Origin: Doris montereyensis
Taxonomy: Eukaryota; Mollusca; Gastropoda; Nudibranchia; Dorididae
Assembly (NCBI GenBank): GCA_037039925.1
Contig: JAXRKP010000101.1
Span: 91,001 to 155,000, forward strand
DNA: 64,000 bases
Reading direction: 5' to 3'
Below, in pieces: positions 1 through 13,200 of this stretch. The translations under genes were made by a program, and so were the position numbers. Within the stretch, counting starts at the first letter, position 1. Each line of letters starts with the position of its first letter. The notes beneath the pieces are model-generated. The model saw only the letters and a program-made list of their open reading frames with translations. It had not been told where the DNA came from and did not search any database.

Positions 1-346
1 CAGTTATGTGATAGCTGTGTGGCATACGTTTTAGCAAGTTTAAAGTTTGAAGTGATTTAGTTATGTGATAGCTGTGTGGCATACGTTTTAGCAAGTTTAA
101 AGTTTGAAGTGATTTAGTTATGTGATAGCTGTGTGGCATACGTTTTAGCAAGTTTAAAGTTTGAAGGGATTTAGTTACGTGTATGTGATAGCTGTGTGGC
201 ATACGTTTCAGCAAGGTTAAAGTTTGAAGGGATTTAGTTATGTGATAGTGATAGCTGTGTGGCATACGTTGCAACAAGGTAAAAGTTTGAAGGGATTTAG
301 TTACGTGTATGTGATAGCTGTGCGGCATACGTTGCAGCAAATTAAA
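1..346. repeat. Tandem repeat, unit about 58-60 bp, about six copies
   Basis: Successive near-identical units carry the phrase GATAGCTGTGTGGCATACGT followed by an AAAGTTTGAAG segment. Units differ by small insertions such as an extra GTGTAT. The array is cut by the left window edge, so its full length is unknown. The short open frame that crosses it is repeat-derived and not a gene. Confidence 0.9.
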
Positions 347-434
347 AAAATCCTGATAGAAAATGGCTCACCACTCCTGTTGTTTTATGTAACCAGAATA
401 GGCAGGGCTAGGTCAGACGTGTTCTTTGACTGTG

Positions 435-915
435 TTGGTTACATGTCCTGGCCCAGGTTGGTGGCTCGAGACCCAGTCTCATCAAAGATCGATAAAAAGG
501 AGATTCCATGTGCACATTAGAGATCCCTTGGCTGTTTACACAGCAGTTGGGGCAAAATTGAAATTTCTTATCAAAAGTCCTGAGATCACCTTAATTGTAT
601 AATAAAGTTCCTTCAAGGCCATTACAGCCCAATAGAGCTGGAGCTTATCCTGGTTTCTATAGTGTGAAGCGGAACAGGTGATGGTAATCACCTATTCAGA
701 TTTTCACTCCCAAGCTAGTGCTCGACGCATTTGCACCCGTGTCGAGTGGGGAATATGAGTTTTAAGCGTTTTCCCTAAGGAATACAACCTTGGTCCTAGC
801 TTTGCTATGATTTGAACCCATGACCTCGTGATCCCAAGTCTGGCAGCCTAACTACTCGGCCACTGATACTACACCTAAGCTGTGGATGCGGGTAAAATCA
901 AAGTCAAATAAAATC
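435..915 (+). mobile_element. SINE family B copy, 5' truncated, split by a SINE family A insertion
   Basis: The segment 435-598 matches the body of the family B SINE seen in better copies at 17,636 and 43,060: the GATAAAAAGGAG block, AAGATCCCTTGGCTGTTTAC, then GAGATCACCTTA. The family's 3' end (GTGGATGTGGGTAAAATCAAA in other copies) appears only after the inserted family A SINE, at about 880-915. The two halves therefore belong to one older element. Confidence 0.75.
600..872 (-). mobile_element. SINE family A (tRNA-derived), nested in SINE B
   Basis: Read on the minus strand, the element starts with a tRNA-like head (GGCCGAGTAGTTAGGCTGCC, an A-box-like sequence, then a B-box-like GGTTCAAATC). 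The family body follows (AGCAAAGC, CCAAGGTTG, CACTCGACACGGGTGCAAAT) and it ends in the block around CTATAGAAACCAGGATAAGC. Similar 12-bp sequences flank it (CACCTTAATTGT at 588 and CACCTAAGCTGT at 870), which look like diverged target-site duplications. Confidence 0.8.
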
Positions 916-1062
916 TTCAAATTGAAATGACAATTTGTGGCTGGCGGGTCCCGCTGGTCACTGCACGCGGCGGAAGGGGAAATTCCAAGCAAACAAAACA
1001 AAGTCATTTTTTTTCTTCCCCACTTTTGTATTCTGACTATCACCTTAAAATCCTTGAAGATA

Positions 1063-1209
1063 ATGGAAGAACCTTTTGCCACGCTGAGGTCAGCCGAAGA
1101 AGCTCTTGTCCCCTTGAGGTCTCAGCTCTACACCATCGTCCTCCCAGAGGACAGATGTGTGGTGATGGAATATGGACGCTCACACAAACGTCTATTTGAT
1201 ACGATGCAG
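1063..1209 (+). CDS. Unrecognised gene, exon 1
   Basis: The exon has 49 codons from the ATG, starting MEEPFATLRSAEEALVPL and ending FDTMQ. The donor is CAG|GTAAAA, so it ends in phase 0. The first residues are acidic and leucine-rich and do not form a signal peptide. The frame runs on into the intron before a stop, but splicing at 1209 joins cleanly to the next exon. Confidence 0.65.
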
Positions 1210-4200
1210 GTAAAATTTAAACTGCTTTCGTTATATTATCATGCGTCTTACCTGGCGCTAAATCATGCTACTGGCATTAGTCATCTTTTGTTAACAGAGT
1301 TTTTGATCTGGAATTATTGATGGCTAGAAGATTGTGAAAGCTATGGACGTCTGAAAATGCTTAAGTTTGAGCTTGTGAATTTTTTTGCGCAGACAGGCTT
1401 AATTTCCAGTTTGATTTAATCAGACTTCATTTTTGATGCCTTTTTAAAGTTTATTCTCAGATAATGTACAGTTTACACAATTTGGTTAAAGGTTAATATT
1501 TAAATGGTGGTGATTACGAGAGGAATAATATGTATAGGCCACAAGAAAGATCGACTTTGAATTTATTATTGATTTAGTTTCTTTAGTTTTCGACCGTTTA
1601 TCCATTTTGTTAAAAAGTGCTTACTTTAAGTTCCTCTTGTTACATCATTACTTTTTCGACTACATATTTACTTACTTATGTAAATTGGACACACATACAC
1701 AAAAAATATTTAAAAATCAACCAACAAAGAGCATACTTTCTCATGCTTGACTGACCTTCATAACTTGAATTTTTTTTGATTGAAAGTCAAAGTTCTTTTT
1801 GGTTTAAATATGTTTTTTTTTTATTTAGTTTATACTGAGACACTTGACAGACAGAGGAAACATTTTGTTGGTTCTATTATTTTTTGTTCTTTTTATTTGC
1901 ATATTTTTATAATTTTATAAGGCTATATGATGCATTTATAATTGATAGCACATGAAATTTGCTTTTAATATGTACGTTCCTTAGGTATTGTGATACATAT
2001 CTATGTATACAAAGCTAAATTTCTCTAACTTTGGGCGTGGTAAAGTCAGGAACCATTGCACCCACAGCCACCGTGTAGGTTTAGAACAGCCTGCTTTAGG
2101 GTCTAATTTTGGATCAAGACTGAATTTGAATTGATTGGAAAAAGATTGTTTGCCTTCGATTTCTGATCCTGATTGTAAAATGCTCACGTAACCTCAGTGT
2201 CTAGTATCGAGTACTGACTCGATCTACATTTCAGATCTTATTATTTTGGTAACAATGGTTTCAGAGTTTATCACAGTTGTTTTAAGTTCAAGAGTAAATG
2301 TAAATTTCCTTTGAGGCTCTTATGACCTATAAGGTCAAGGTTTATCCCGATATTTATAGCATGAAGTGGAACAAGTGATAATAATCACTTCTTGGACTGG
2401 ACATTAGTCTTTTGCAGGTTTCTACTCCCAAGCTGGTGCTGATACTCATTTGTACCTGGGTAGAGTGGGGAAAATGTGTGTTAAATGTCTATTCCATGGA
2501 GTACACCGTCAGACCTAGCATTGCTAGGATTTGAACCCATAAGCCCATCTGACCCCAAAGGTGTTCAATGAGAGACATGTCTGTGATCAGCTGCGTCAGA
2601 GAGTAAAAGCTCAACAGGACATCAACATCGTACAGCAACTACAACAGGCATTAGTAGAGGAATAGAATGAGATAGCACAACAGCCAATAAGAACATTTAT
2701 ATGAACAATCCGGGCAGTGGACAGATAAGCACCTGTACGGGGAGTAGATGATCCCGCCCTCCACAAGTCTCCTGCTGCCTTGCAGGTGGGTCTTGGCCGA
2801 CCAAAGGCTAAGGGAGTTAACCCTGATAGAAAACAACCTGCTGCCTTGCAGGCCAGTCTTGACTGACCAAAGGCTAAGGGAGCTAACCCTGACATAAATA
2901 AAAACCTGCTGCCTTGCATGCTGGTCTTGAGTGACTAAAGGCTAAGGGAGTTATCCCTGACAGAAAATAGCAAGCCCTGGTAGGGGTCTCCAGGTGGCAG
3001 CCCCACCATCTACCTAGAGTACAGTGGGCTAATCCCTGCTTATCCAAAGCCAAACTGATTCAGAGAAATAAATGTAATATACCCGGCTTGACCTTTCAAC
3101 GACGAAATTAGAAATGAATACGGACTGATTTTTGGAACATGGAATGTTAGGGCAATAAATGAAAAAGGGTTTTTAATTTTCTCAGGAGTAGATGTCAAAG
3201 ATAGAGGTAGAACAGGAGTAGGCCTCCTAGTGCATAAAAGGCATGAAAAGCTACTAGAAAGTTGGAAATTTATAAGCCCAAGGCTATTAGAGGTAAATAT
3301 TAAACCAAAAGGAAGAGAAATTAAATTATTAATAACTTATGGACCAAACGAAGACGCAAGTAAAGAAGAAGAAGATATCTTCGAAAATGGTTTACAAATA
3401 ACTGCAGAGAATCTTAAACACAAACAGGAACTAATGCTTTTAGGAGATTTAAATGCTAGAGTAGGCAAAAATGTAGAAACGTCAGGAGGAGTAATAGGTA
3501 AAAAAGGAGAGACAACAACTTCTCCAAATGGAGAGAGACTAATAGATTTTTGCCTAAAGAATAACATGAAAATAGCAAACAACTTTTTCATCAGAAAGAT
3601 ATCCACAAATATACAAGAGTAATTGAAGACAGGTGTGAAAAGTCAATGATAGACTACATAATAGTTAGCAGCCCCTTTTTTACAGTACATTGGATGCAAG
3701 AGTAAACAGAGGAGCAGAAATATTTAGTCATCATCACTTAGTGATTGCCAAAATGAGATTACTGACTGAAGAAAACAAACAGAAAAGGAAAAGAGAAAGC
3801 TACTAAACTCAAAACAGAGGAATGAAATAAACCAGTAGTAAAACAGGTATACCAATCTAGGATAAAAATATTTATCAGTGAAAGACAGATGGATCTGAAT
3901 GATAGCACAGTAGAAGAAAAGTGGTAGATGTATAAGGAAGCACTCCTCAGTTGTACTGAAGAGGTCTGTGGTAGGAAACAAATTAAAGGAGATAGGAAAA
4001 GAACAGCTTGATGGAATGAGAATGTCAAGACTAAGATCAAAGAAAAGAAGGATGCCTGGAAGAAATACTTGCAAACAAAGAGACCAGAGGATAGGATAGA
4101 TTAGATGAATAAAAGATCTATTGCCAAAAAGGAAGTGAGGAAAGCGAAACAGGAACAATGGGAAGAGTTTGGACAAAGACTTCAAGAAAGCTATCAAGGA

Positions 4201-7200
4201 AATGAAAAGCTGTTCTGGGGGCAATGAAGAACATGAGAAAGACCAAAGCATGCCTAATACGACAAATTAAGAATGCCAAAGGAGAAATAATGAAAGAAGA
4301 CAGCGAAATCATGGAAACATGGAGAAAGCATTTTCACCAATTACATAATCCCTCCAGAACATATGAAACAAGTAAAGATCAATTAGTAAGAGTAACAAGT
4401 AATCCAGATGAGGCAGCTGAAGATGTAGATATATCAATGGAAGAAATCCAGATAAGAAAAATGAAAAAAAGCCCCAGGAGCAGATCAAGTTTATACAGAA
4501 ATGATTAAAAATCAGGGGAGAGAGGCAGACAAACTACAACATGCAATATGTTAACAAGCATGGAAGTCCAAACAGGTGCCAGACAGCTGGAAAAAGGGAT
4601 ATCACTACTTAGCGTTCCAGGAAAAGTATATGCCAGGATACTGGAAATGAGACTAAGGAAAAGAGCAGAGGATCAGATTGAAGAGCATCAGAGTGGATTT
4701 AGACCAGGAAGAAGTGTACATAACCACATATTTACAATTAGACAAATAATAGAAAAATTCCTTGAGAGAAACATTGACTTGCACCTGTGTTTTATTGACT
4801 TAGAAAAGGCATTTGACACTGAGGAGGGATGAACTATGGTATTCCAAGAACACAATATAGAGCAAAATTTAATAGAAGCCATTAAAAGTTTTTACAATAA
4901 ACCAACATGTGCAGTGAGAGTAGCTGGAAACATATCTGCAGAATTTGATGTAGATATAGGAGTAAGGCAGGGTTTTATCCAAAGTCCCCTTTTGTTTATC
5001 ACATTATGGATTCAGTCACAAAGGCATCCTAAAAAAAATGAAGAAAATGAATGAAGGTATGTGGAAGCTCAAACCAGTAAATGTATCAATGCTTTCATTT
5101 GCCGATGATTTAGTTCTGTTTGGAAAATCAGAAAGTGACCTTCAGTCGAATATCAACATTATGAACAATGAACTAAATAAAAGAGGAATGAGAGTAAATG
5201 CAAAGAAAACCAAAACAATGCTAGTAACTAGGGAAGTTAAAACACAAAATCTTAAATTGGGCAGGGAGAATTTATAACAAGTTCAAAGCTACAATTACCT
5301 AGGAGTAATGATTAACTCAGAGGGAAAACTAAGAGAAGAAATCAGCCAGAGAATCAAAAAGGCAAGTGCAATATATAACCATCTAGGAAAGACATTTGTA
5401 GGTAAGCAAGAATTGTCAACAAAAACCAAAATGGCAGTATACAATACAGTTTATTGTCCTATTCTCCTCTATGGTAACGAAACCTGGACCTTAGACAGTA
5501 GAGAATACAATAGAGTACATGCAACTGAAATGAAATATCTAAGAAGAGTAGTAGGGAAAACTAAAAGAGACAAAATCAGAAAACAACAATAAGAGATCAA
5601 ACCAAAGCAGATGGCATAAAAACTAAGATAGAAACAAATCAATTGAGATGGTTGGGGCATGTAAACAGAATAAATGACAATAGAATAGCTAAATCAGTAT
5701 ACAGTGTTAAAGCCCAAGGTAAAAGACCAAAAGGCAGACCTCGGAGAAAGTGGGAAGAAGATATAAAAGAGGCATTGAAGCATAGAAATTTAACTTTTTT
5801 GGAAGGAAACAGAAAATGACAAGATAGGGCATCCTGATTTGATTTACCCTCTTTCACAACTAAGGTGATCTCAGGGTTTTCGGTAGGATTTTTAATTTTA
5901 CTCCGACTGCCCTGTAAACAGCCAAGGGATCTTTAACATGCACAACAGAGTGTTGTGATCTGCACACGGGACCTCCTTTTTATCACCTGTCAATCCACCT
6001 ACCTGGACAAGGGTGGTAGATTTAACTCGAAAATTTTTCAACCTTTGGCGGGGCTCGAACCCCTACCTTTTGGTTGCGAGGCCACACCTTGCCTCTGGAA
6101 TGCCGAGTCCCCTGACTTTTGGAATTTGATATTGTGGGGACTTGTTTTTTTTGTGTGCTGTTTTCTGCTGAGGATTATGGCACCAGTTTAAACTCGATTC
6201 CTTTCTAAACATCCTTAATTGTTTGTGTTTCAAATTTTATCATTCTAGAGGGAATGGTAAGAAATCTATAGGTTTGTAAATAAATTGAAAGTTTTCATTG
6301 TCGGACAGTATATATGCATGTTTGAGATAGATAAAATAATTATTTGTCCTAATATTTCTTTTCTTTCTTCAGGTCCATAAATCCGAGGATAAAGATATAC
6401 CGAGCTTGCCTGTTGTCAATGAAAATTCCTTCGATGAAAATCTGTTGGTGTTTGAGCATATCTTGTCCCACCAAGAGCTGTTTCCAAACAGACTGGGTAT
6501 GACTGTCAATATTACGCAATGTTTGAAAGCTGTGCTACTTTTGCTTATTGGAGACAAAGGTCCGTAGGGTTATGTGATTTTCGGAATGGACCGAAAAGAC
6601 CAGAGAACTGTCCCCCAATTTAAATAATAATGTAATATTCAACATTACAGGAGGTTTGTGTGTAGTTCAGGAGGGCGGGAGGTAGACTCACATTCCTGGA
6701 AATTTTCTGCACTTAACGGTTAGAGTTGGCAACTGTACATGTACTATCAGTGTTATGGTGTGTGTATTTTTCAATAGACTAGGTATGACTGTCAATGTAA
6801 TACTGTGTGTATTTCTCAACAGACTAGGTATGACTGTCAATGTAATACCGTGTGTATTTCCCGATAGACAAGGTATGATTGTCAGTATTTACAATAGACT
6901 AGATAGGCTAGAAAACACTGTCAATGTTACACTTTGTGTATTTCCCAATAGACTAGGTATGACTGTCATTGTTACACTTCATGTATTTCCAAGTAGACTA
7001 GATAGACTAGGAATGACTGTCAATGTTGTTACGCTTTGTGTATTTCTCAATAGACTAGGTGTGACTGTCAATGTTACACTTTGTGTATTTCCCACTACGC
7101 TAGGTATGGCCGTCAATGTTACACTTAATGTATTTCTCAATGCACTAGTTATGGCTGTCAATGTTACGTCATTGGGAAATACATGTGACATAACATCAGA

Positions 7201-10200
7201 AGCAATACCATATCATTTGAAAAATACACACAGTGTAATAATATAGTATCGGTTTCTCTGTGTGTCCATAACTACAAAATCAGCCGATAGTATTCTTAGT
7301 TAAATGAAAAGAATGTCAAAAATAATTAAAATAAAGGAAAATAAAATAAAATAAAATTGTCCAATATTTAAATGAAATCTATGTGATGAAAGCTGACTTT
7401 TTAAGGGCTCTCTCTTTTTTTTTTTTTACTCGCTCACACTCTCTGTCTCTCCCACTCATTCTCACTCTCTCTCTCTCTCTCTATTTCCCAATAGACTCTC
7501 TCTCTCCCCTTTTGTGTATTTCTCACTAGACTCTCTGTCTCTCTCTGTCTCTCTCTCTCTCTCTCTTCTCTCACTTCCCTCTCTCTCTCTCTATGACTCT
7601 CTCTCTATTTCCCTTCTCACTCTCTGTCTCTCATTCCCCCTGGATATAGACTTTAGGAATGACTGTCTCACATTTCACCCCCTGGATATGACTTTAGTCT
7701 GTCTCACATTTCACCCCCTAGATATGACTTTAGTCTGTCTCACATTTCACCACCTGGATATGACTCTAGTCTGTCTCACATTTCACCACCTAGATATGAC
7801 TCTAGTCTGTCTCACATTTCACCACCTAGATATGACTCTAGTCTGTCCCACATTTCACCACCTAGATATGACTCTAGTCTGTTCACATTTCACCACCTGG
7901 ATATGACTTTAGTCTGTCTCACATTTCACCACCTGGATATGACTTTAGTCTGTCCCACATTTCACCACCTGATATGACTTTAGTCTGTCCCACATTTCAC
8001 CACCTGGATAAGACTTTAGTCTGTCCCACATTTCACCACCTGGATATGACTTTAGTCTGTCCCACATTTCACCACCTGGATATGACTCTAGTCTGTCCCA
8101 CATTTCACCACCTGGATATGACTTTAGTCTGTCCCACATTTCACCACCTAGATATGACTTTAGTCTGTCCCACATTTCACCACCTAGATATGACTGAGTC
8201 TGTCCCACATTTCACCACCTTTAGATATGACTTTAGTCTGTCCCACATTTTACCACCTGGATATGACCTGGATATGACTTTAGTCTGTCCCACATTTTAC
8301 CACCTGGATATGACTGTAGTCTGTCCCACATTTTACCACCTGGATATGACTCCTAGTCTGTCCCACATTTTACCACCTGGATATGACTTTAGTCTGTCCC
8401 ACATTTCACCACCTGGATATGACTTTAGTCTGTCCCACATTTCACCACCTGGATATGACTTTAGTCTGTCCCAATTTCACCACCTGGATATGACTTTAGT
8501 CTGTCCCATATTTCACAACATGGATATGACTCTAGTCTGTCCCACATTTCACCACCTGGATATGACTCTAGTCTGTCCCACATTTCACCACCTGGATATG
8601 ACTTTAGTCTGTCCCACATTTCACCACCTTGATATGACTTTAGTCTGTCCCACATTTCACCACCTGGATATGACTTTAGTCTGTCCCACATTTCACCACC
8701 TGGATAAGACTTTAATCTGTCCCACATTTCACCACCTGGATATGACTTTAGTCTGTCCCACATTTCACCACCTGGATATGACTCTAGTCTGTCCCACATT
8801 TCACCACCTGGATATGACTTTAGTCTGTCCCACATTTCACCACCTGGATATGACTTTAGTCTGTCCCACATTTCACCACCTAGATATGACTTTAGTCTGT
8901 CCCACATTTCACCACCTGGATATGACTTTAGTCTGTCCACATTTCACCACCTGGATATGACTTTAGTCTGTCTCACATTTCACCACCTGGATATGACTTT
9001 AGTCTGTCCCACATTTCACCACCTGGATATGACTTTAGTCTGTCCCACATTTCACCACCTGGATAGATGACTCTAAGTCTGTCCCACATTTCACCACCTG
9101 GATATGACTTCTAGTCTGTCCCACATTTCACCCCTGGATACTTTGACACCACCTGGAATCTGTCCCACATTTCACCACCTGGATGTGACTTAGTCTGTCC
9201 CACATTTCACCACCTGGATATGACTCTAGTCTGTCCCACATTTCACCACCTGATATGACTCTAGTCTGTCCCACATTTCACCACCTGGATATGACTCTAG
9301 TCTGTCCCACATTTCACCACCTGGATGTGACTCTAAGTCTGTCCCACATTTCACCACCTGGATATGACTCTAGTCTGTCCCACATTTCACCACCTGGATA
9401 AGACTTTAGTCTGTCCCACATTTCACCACCTGGACTTTAGTCTGACTCTGGATGTGTCTGTCCCACATTTCACCACCTGGATGTGACTTTAGTCTGTCCC
9501 ACATTTCACCACCTTGATTTGACTTTAGTCTGTCCCACATTTCACCACCTGGATCTGACTTTAGTCTGTCCCACATTTCACCACCTGGATCTGACTCTAG
9601 TCTGTCCCAGCATTGAATTCACTCAAAGACCTGGATAAAACTCTAGTCTGTCCTCATTTCACCTCTGATCTGACTTTTCTGTCCACATTTCACCACCTGG
9701 ATAAGACTCTCTGTCCCACATTTCACCACCTGATATGACTTTAGTCTGTCCCACATTTCACACCTGGATATGACTTTCTGTCCACATTTCACCACCTAGA
9801 TATGACCTAGTCTGTCCCACATTTCACCACCTAGATATGACTTTAGTCTGTCCCACATTTCACCACCTGATATGACTTTAGTCTGTCCCACATCTACCAC
9901 CTGGATATGACTCTAGTCTGTCCCACATTTCACCACCTTGATAAGACTCTAGTCTGTCCCACATTTGGGTCTGGATATGACTCTGTCTGTCCCACATTTC
10001 ACCACCTAGATATGACTCTAGTCTGTCCCACATTTCACCACCTTGATAAGACTTTAGTCTGTCCCACATTTTACCACCTGATATGACTCTAGTCTGTCCC
10101 ACATTTCACCACCTAGATATGACTTTAGTCTGTCCCACATTTCACCACCTGGATATGACTCTAGTCTGTCTCACATTTCACCACCTGGATATGACTCTAG

Positions 10201-13200
10201 TCTGTCCCACATTTCACCACCTGGATAGGATCTAGTCTGTGCCACATTTCACCTGGACAGTGACTCTAGTCTGTCCCACATTTCACCACCTTGATGGGGG
10301 TTTTGTCTGTCCCACATTTCACTCACCTTGATGGGACTTTAGTCTGTCCCACACCTTGATGGGTTTTGTCTGTCCCATAGGAACACAACATGGGAGCTAG
10401 TCTGTCCCATATTTCACTCCCTGTCCCATATTTCACTCCCCAATTGATGCTGAAACCCACTGACGCCTGGGTCCAGCCGGAAAATAAGCATTGAATGTCA
10501 TTCTCAAAGAACTTGAATTTAAGTCGAATTTGAATCTTGGGAAATATAGAAGATACATAGCCTAGATATCTCAATGAAATTATGTTTTTCACCCAAACTG
10601 ATTTCCTCTGTTTCAGGCAGATCCTACTGCCAACAGTATGGAGTCCAGAAAGGTTTCATTTACCACCTCCTACGCTACTTCCTCCTCCTAAACTGGCAAA
10701 AGAACTTGAACATCAGACCCAGAGAATTTCTGACGCTCTGTGCTTGGGTCATGGATGAACATGACTGCAGCATCACCGGAAGATGAAAATGCTCCCAGGA
10801 GGGTCACAATTGAGAGCTGGTTTCTTGTAAGTGTGCAAAGTGAAGAGTCAATGAGGTTGTTATGACCAGTGCTTATCCCAGTTTCTGTAGCATGCAGTGT
10901 AACATTTAATGCATCACCTCCCTTCCTCTACAGGACGCTAGTCTGTCATAGAATTTTATCCCAAGTTGGAGTTGGTGCCCATTTTGCCTAAAAGAACAAA
11001 GGGCAAAGTGTGATTGATCTTTCCCAAGGAACACAGATTGACATTTCACCACCTGGATGAGTGGGCACTGCCAGGATTCTGTCCTGGACCTCACAAATCC
11101 AAGCCTGACCACTAGACCGCCAAAGCTATACAAAGGTCATTAATCACAACTGGGAAAAAAAACAGTCATTTTCAAAATCACAGTTGAATCATTTGCTTGC
11201 TGCATATTGAACATTGAGAAGAGAATAGATGCAAGGATGATTGATTGTTAGCTTGCATATTGAACATTGAGAAATGAACAGATGCAAGGATGATTAGTTT
11301 GCTTGCAGATTGAACATTGAGAAAAGAACAGATTCAAGGAGGATTGATGTTTGCTTGCAGATTGAATATTGAGACGAGAACAGATGCAAGGGTGATTGAT
11401 GTTTACTTGCAGATTGAACATTGAGAACCATCCAGATGCAAGGATGATTGAATTTTTTGCAGATTGAACATTGAGAAAAGAACAAATTGATTGACAGATT
11501 GAACATTGAGAAAAGAACAGATGCAAAGGTGATTGATGTTTGCTTGTACATTGAACATTGAGAAAAGAACAGATGCAAGGATAATTGATGTTTGCTTGCA
11601 GATTGAACATTGAGAAGACAACAGATGCAAGGGTGACTGATGTTTGCTTGCAGATTGAACATTGAGAAACGAACAGATGCAAGGATGATTGATATTTGCT
11701 TGCAGATTGAACATTGAAAAAGAACAGATGCAAGGATGATTGATGTTTAGTTGCAAATTGAACATGGAGAAACAAACAGATGCAAGTGATTGATGTTTGC
11801 TTGTCTGATTGAACATTGACAAAAAAAGAACAGATGCAAGGGTGATTGATGTTTGTATTGAACATTGAAAAAGAACAGATGCAAGGATGATTGAATTTTG
11901 CTTGCAGATTGAACATTGAGAACAGAACAGATACAAGGCTGATTGATGTTGCAGGAAAGGCAAGAGGCTGCAAATAATTAAATAATTTTGTGTCTGCATT
12001 GTTGTTTTAAAAACATTTTTTAAAATCACCTTTTCATATATTGTGTCTTCTTTCCAAACATGAAGTAAGTGTAAAGTCAATTGTTCTTGCAAAGTGCGAG
12101 ACAGGCGCAGGTTGATTCCACTTCCCACTCACACCCCCCCCCACCACCCGTTTTTTCCCAGACACACGCACAGCCACAGGTACAAGAAAAAGCATGAATG
12201 GAAATTCAAATGATATGATGATATTAATGGCTTTAAGTGTATACCTTTCCCTATATAAATGTGAAGTAAATTCCATACTCAGAGTTGAGTTTCAGAAGGA
12301 GAGTCCCAATTTTTTTTAGCATACTGCAAAGTGTGGTAGTTTGTTATTGCTTTCCACACCGCCTTAAGTTTTGCTGTTTGAAAATTCAGAGGAACTGATT
12401 TAGCTACTTGGTTGATAGGAGGGACAGAAAATTTTTGCCTGGACTGCGAATAGAACTTGGGCCTCCCAGGTGGTAGTCAGGATTCTACCGACTAAACTAT
12501 GCTGTGACATCATTTAATTCTCCCCTTCATAACATTTCAGTTATTGTTCCGTCTAGCCTATGCTTTCCTTGGAAACGTGTTGAACTTGTCACATGCCTTC
12601 CCTGCACCACCGATCTTTTCTCTGGTGCAACGTGTCTGGCTCTTTACACGTCCATTGCTGTGACAGGTAAGACTAAGACGTGATAATCCCAATGACAATC
12701 CTAAGTGATACTCCCCATTATAATCCCCATGGTAGTCCCCATGACAGTCTCCATGATAGTCTCCATGATAGTCCCTAGAATAATCCCCATTATAGTCTCC
12801 ATGACAATCCCCATGATAGTCTCCATGATAGTCCCTAAGATAATCCCCATGAGTCCCTAAGATAATCCCCATGATGGTCACCATGATAGTCCATGATATC
12901 CATAAGATAATCCCCATGATAGTCCTCAAGATAGTCCCCATGACAATCCCCATGCTAGTCCCTAAGATAATCCTCATGATAGTCTCTAAGATAATCCCCA
13001 TGATAGTCCCTAACATAGATAATCAACTCATGATAGTCCCTAAGATAATCCCCATGATAGTCTCTAAGATAATCCCCATGATAGTCCCTAAGATAATCCC
13101 CATGATAGTCCCTAAGATAATCCCCATGATAGTCCCTAAGATAATCCCCATGATAGTCCCTAAGATAATCCTCATGATAGTCCCTAAGATAATCCCCATG

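Noticed and set aside
3230..5592. Independent host genes for an endonuclease and a reverse transcriptase
   Set aside because: They are pieces of one degenerate LINE; the same protein order recurs at 46.9-49.8 kb.
7514..10102. Long frames with TFHHLDMTLVCP or WDRLKSYPGGEM repeats
   Set aside because: A 36-bp unit is divisible by three, so any frame without a stop in the unit stays open. Both strands are equally open, which argues against coding.
11248..12128. Cysteine- and phenylalanine-rich repeat frames on the minus strand
   Set aside because: Artefact of the 51-bp minisatellite in the intron of the plus-strand gene.
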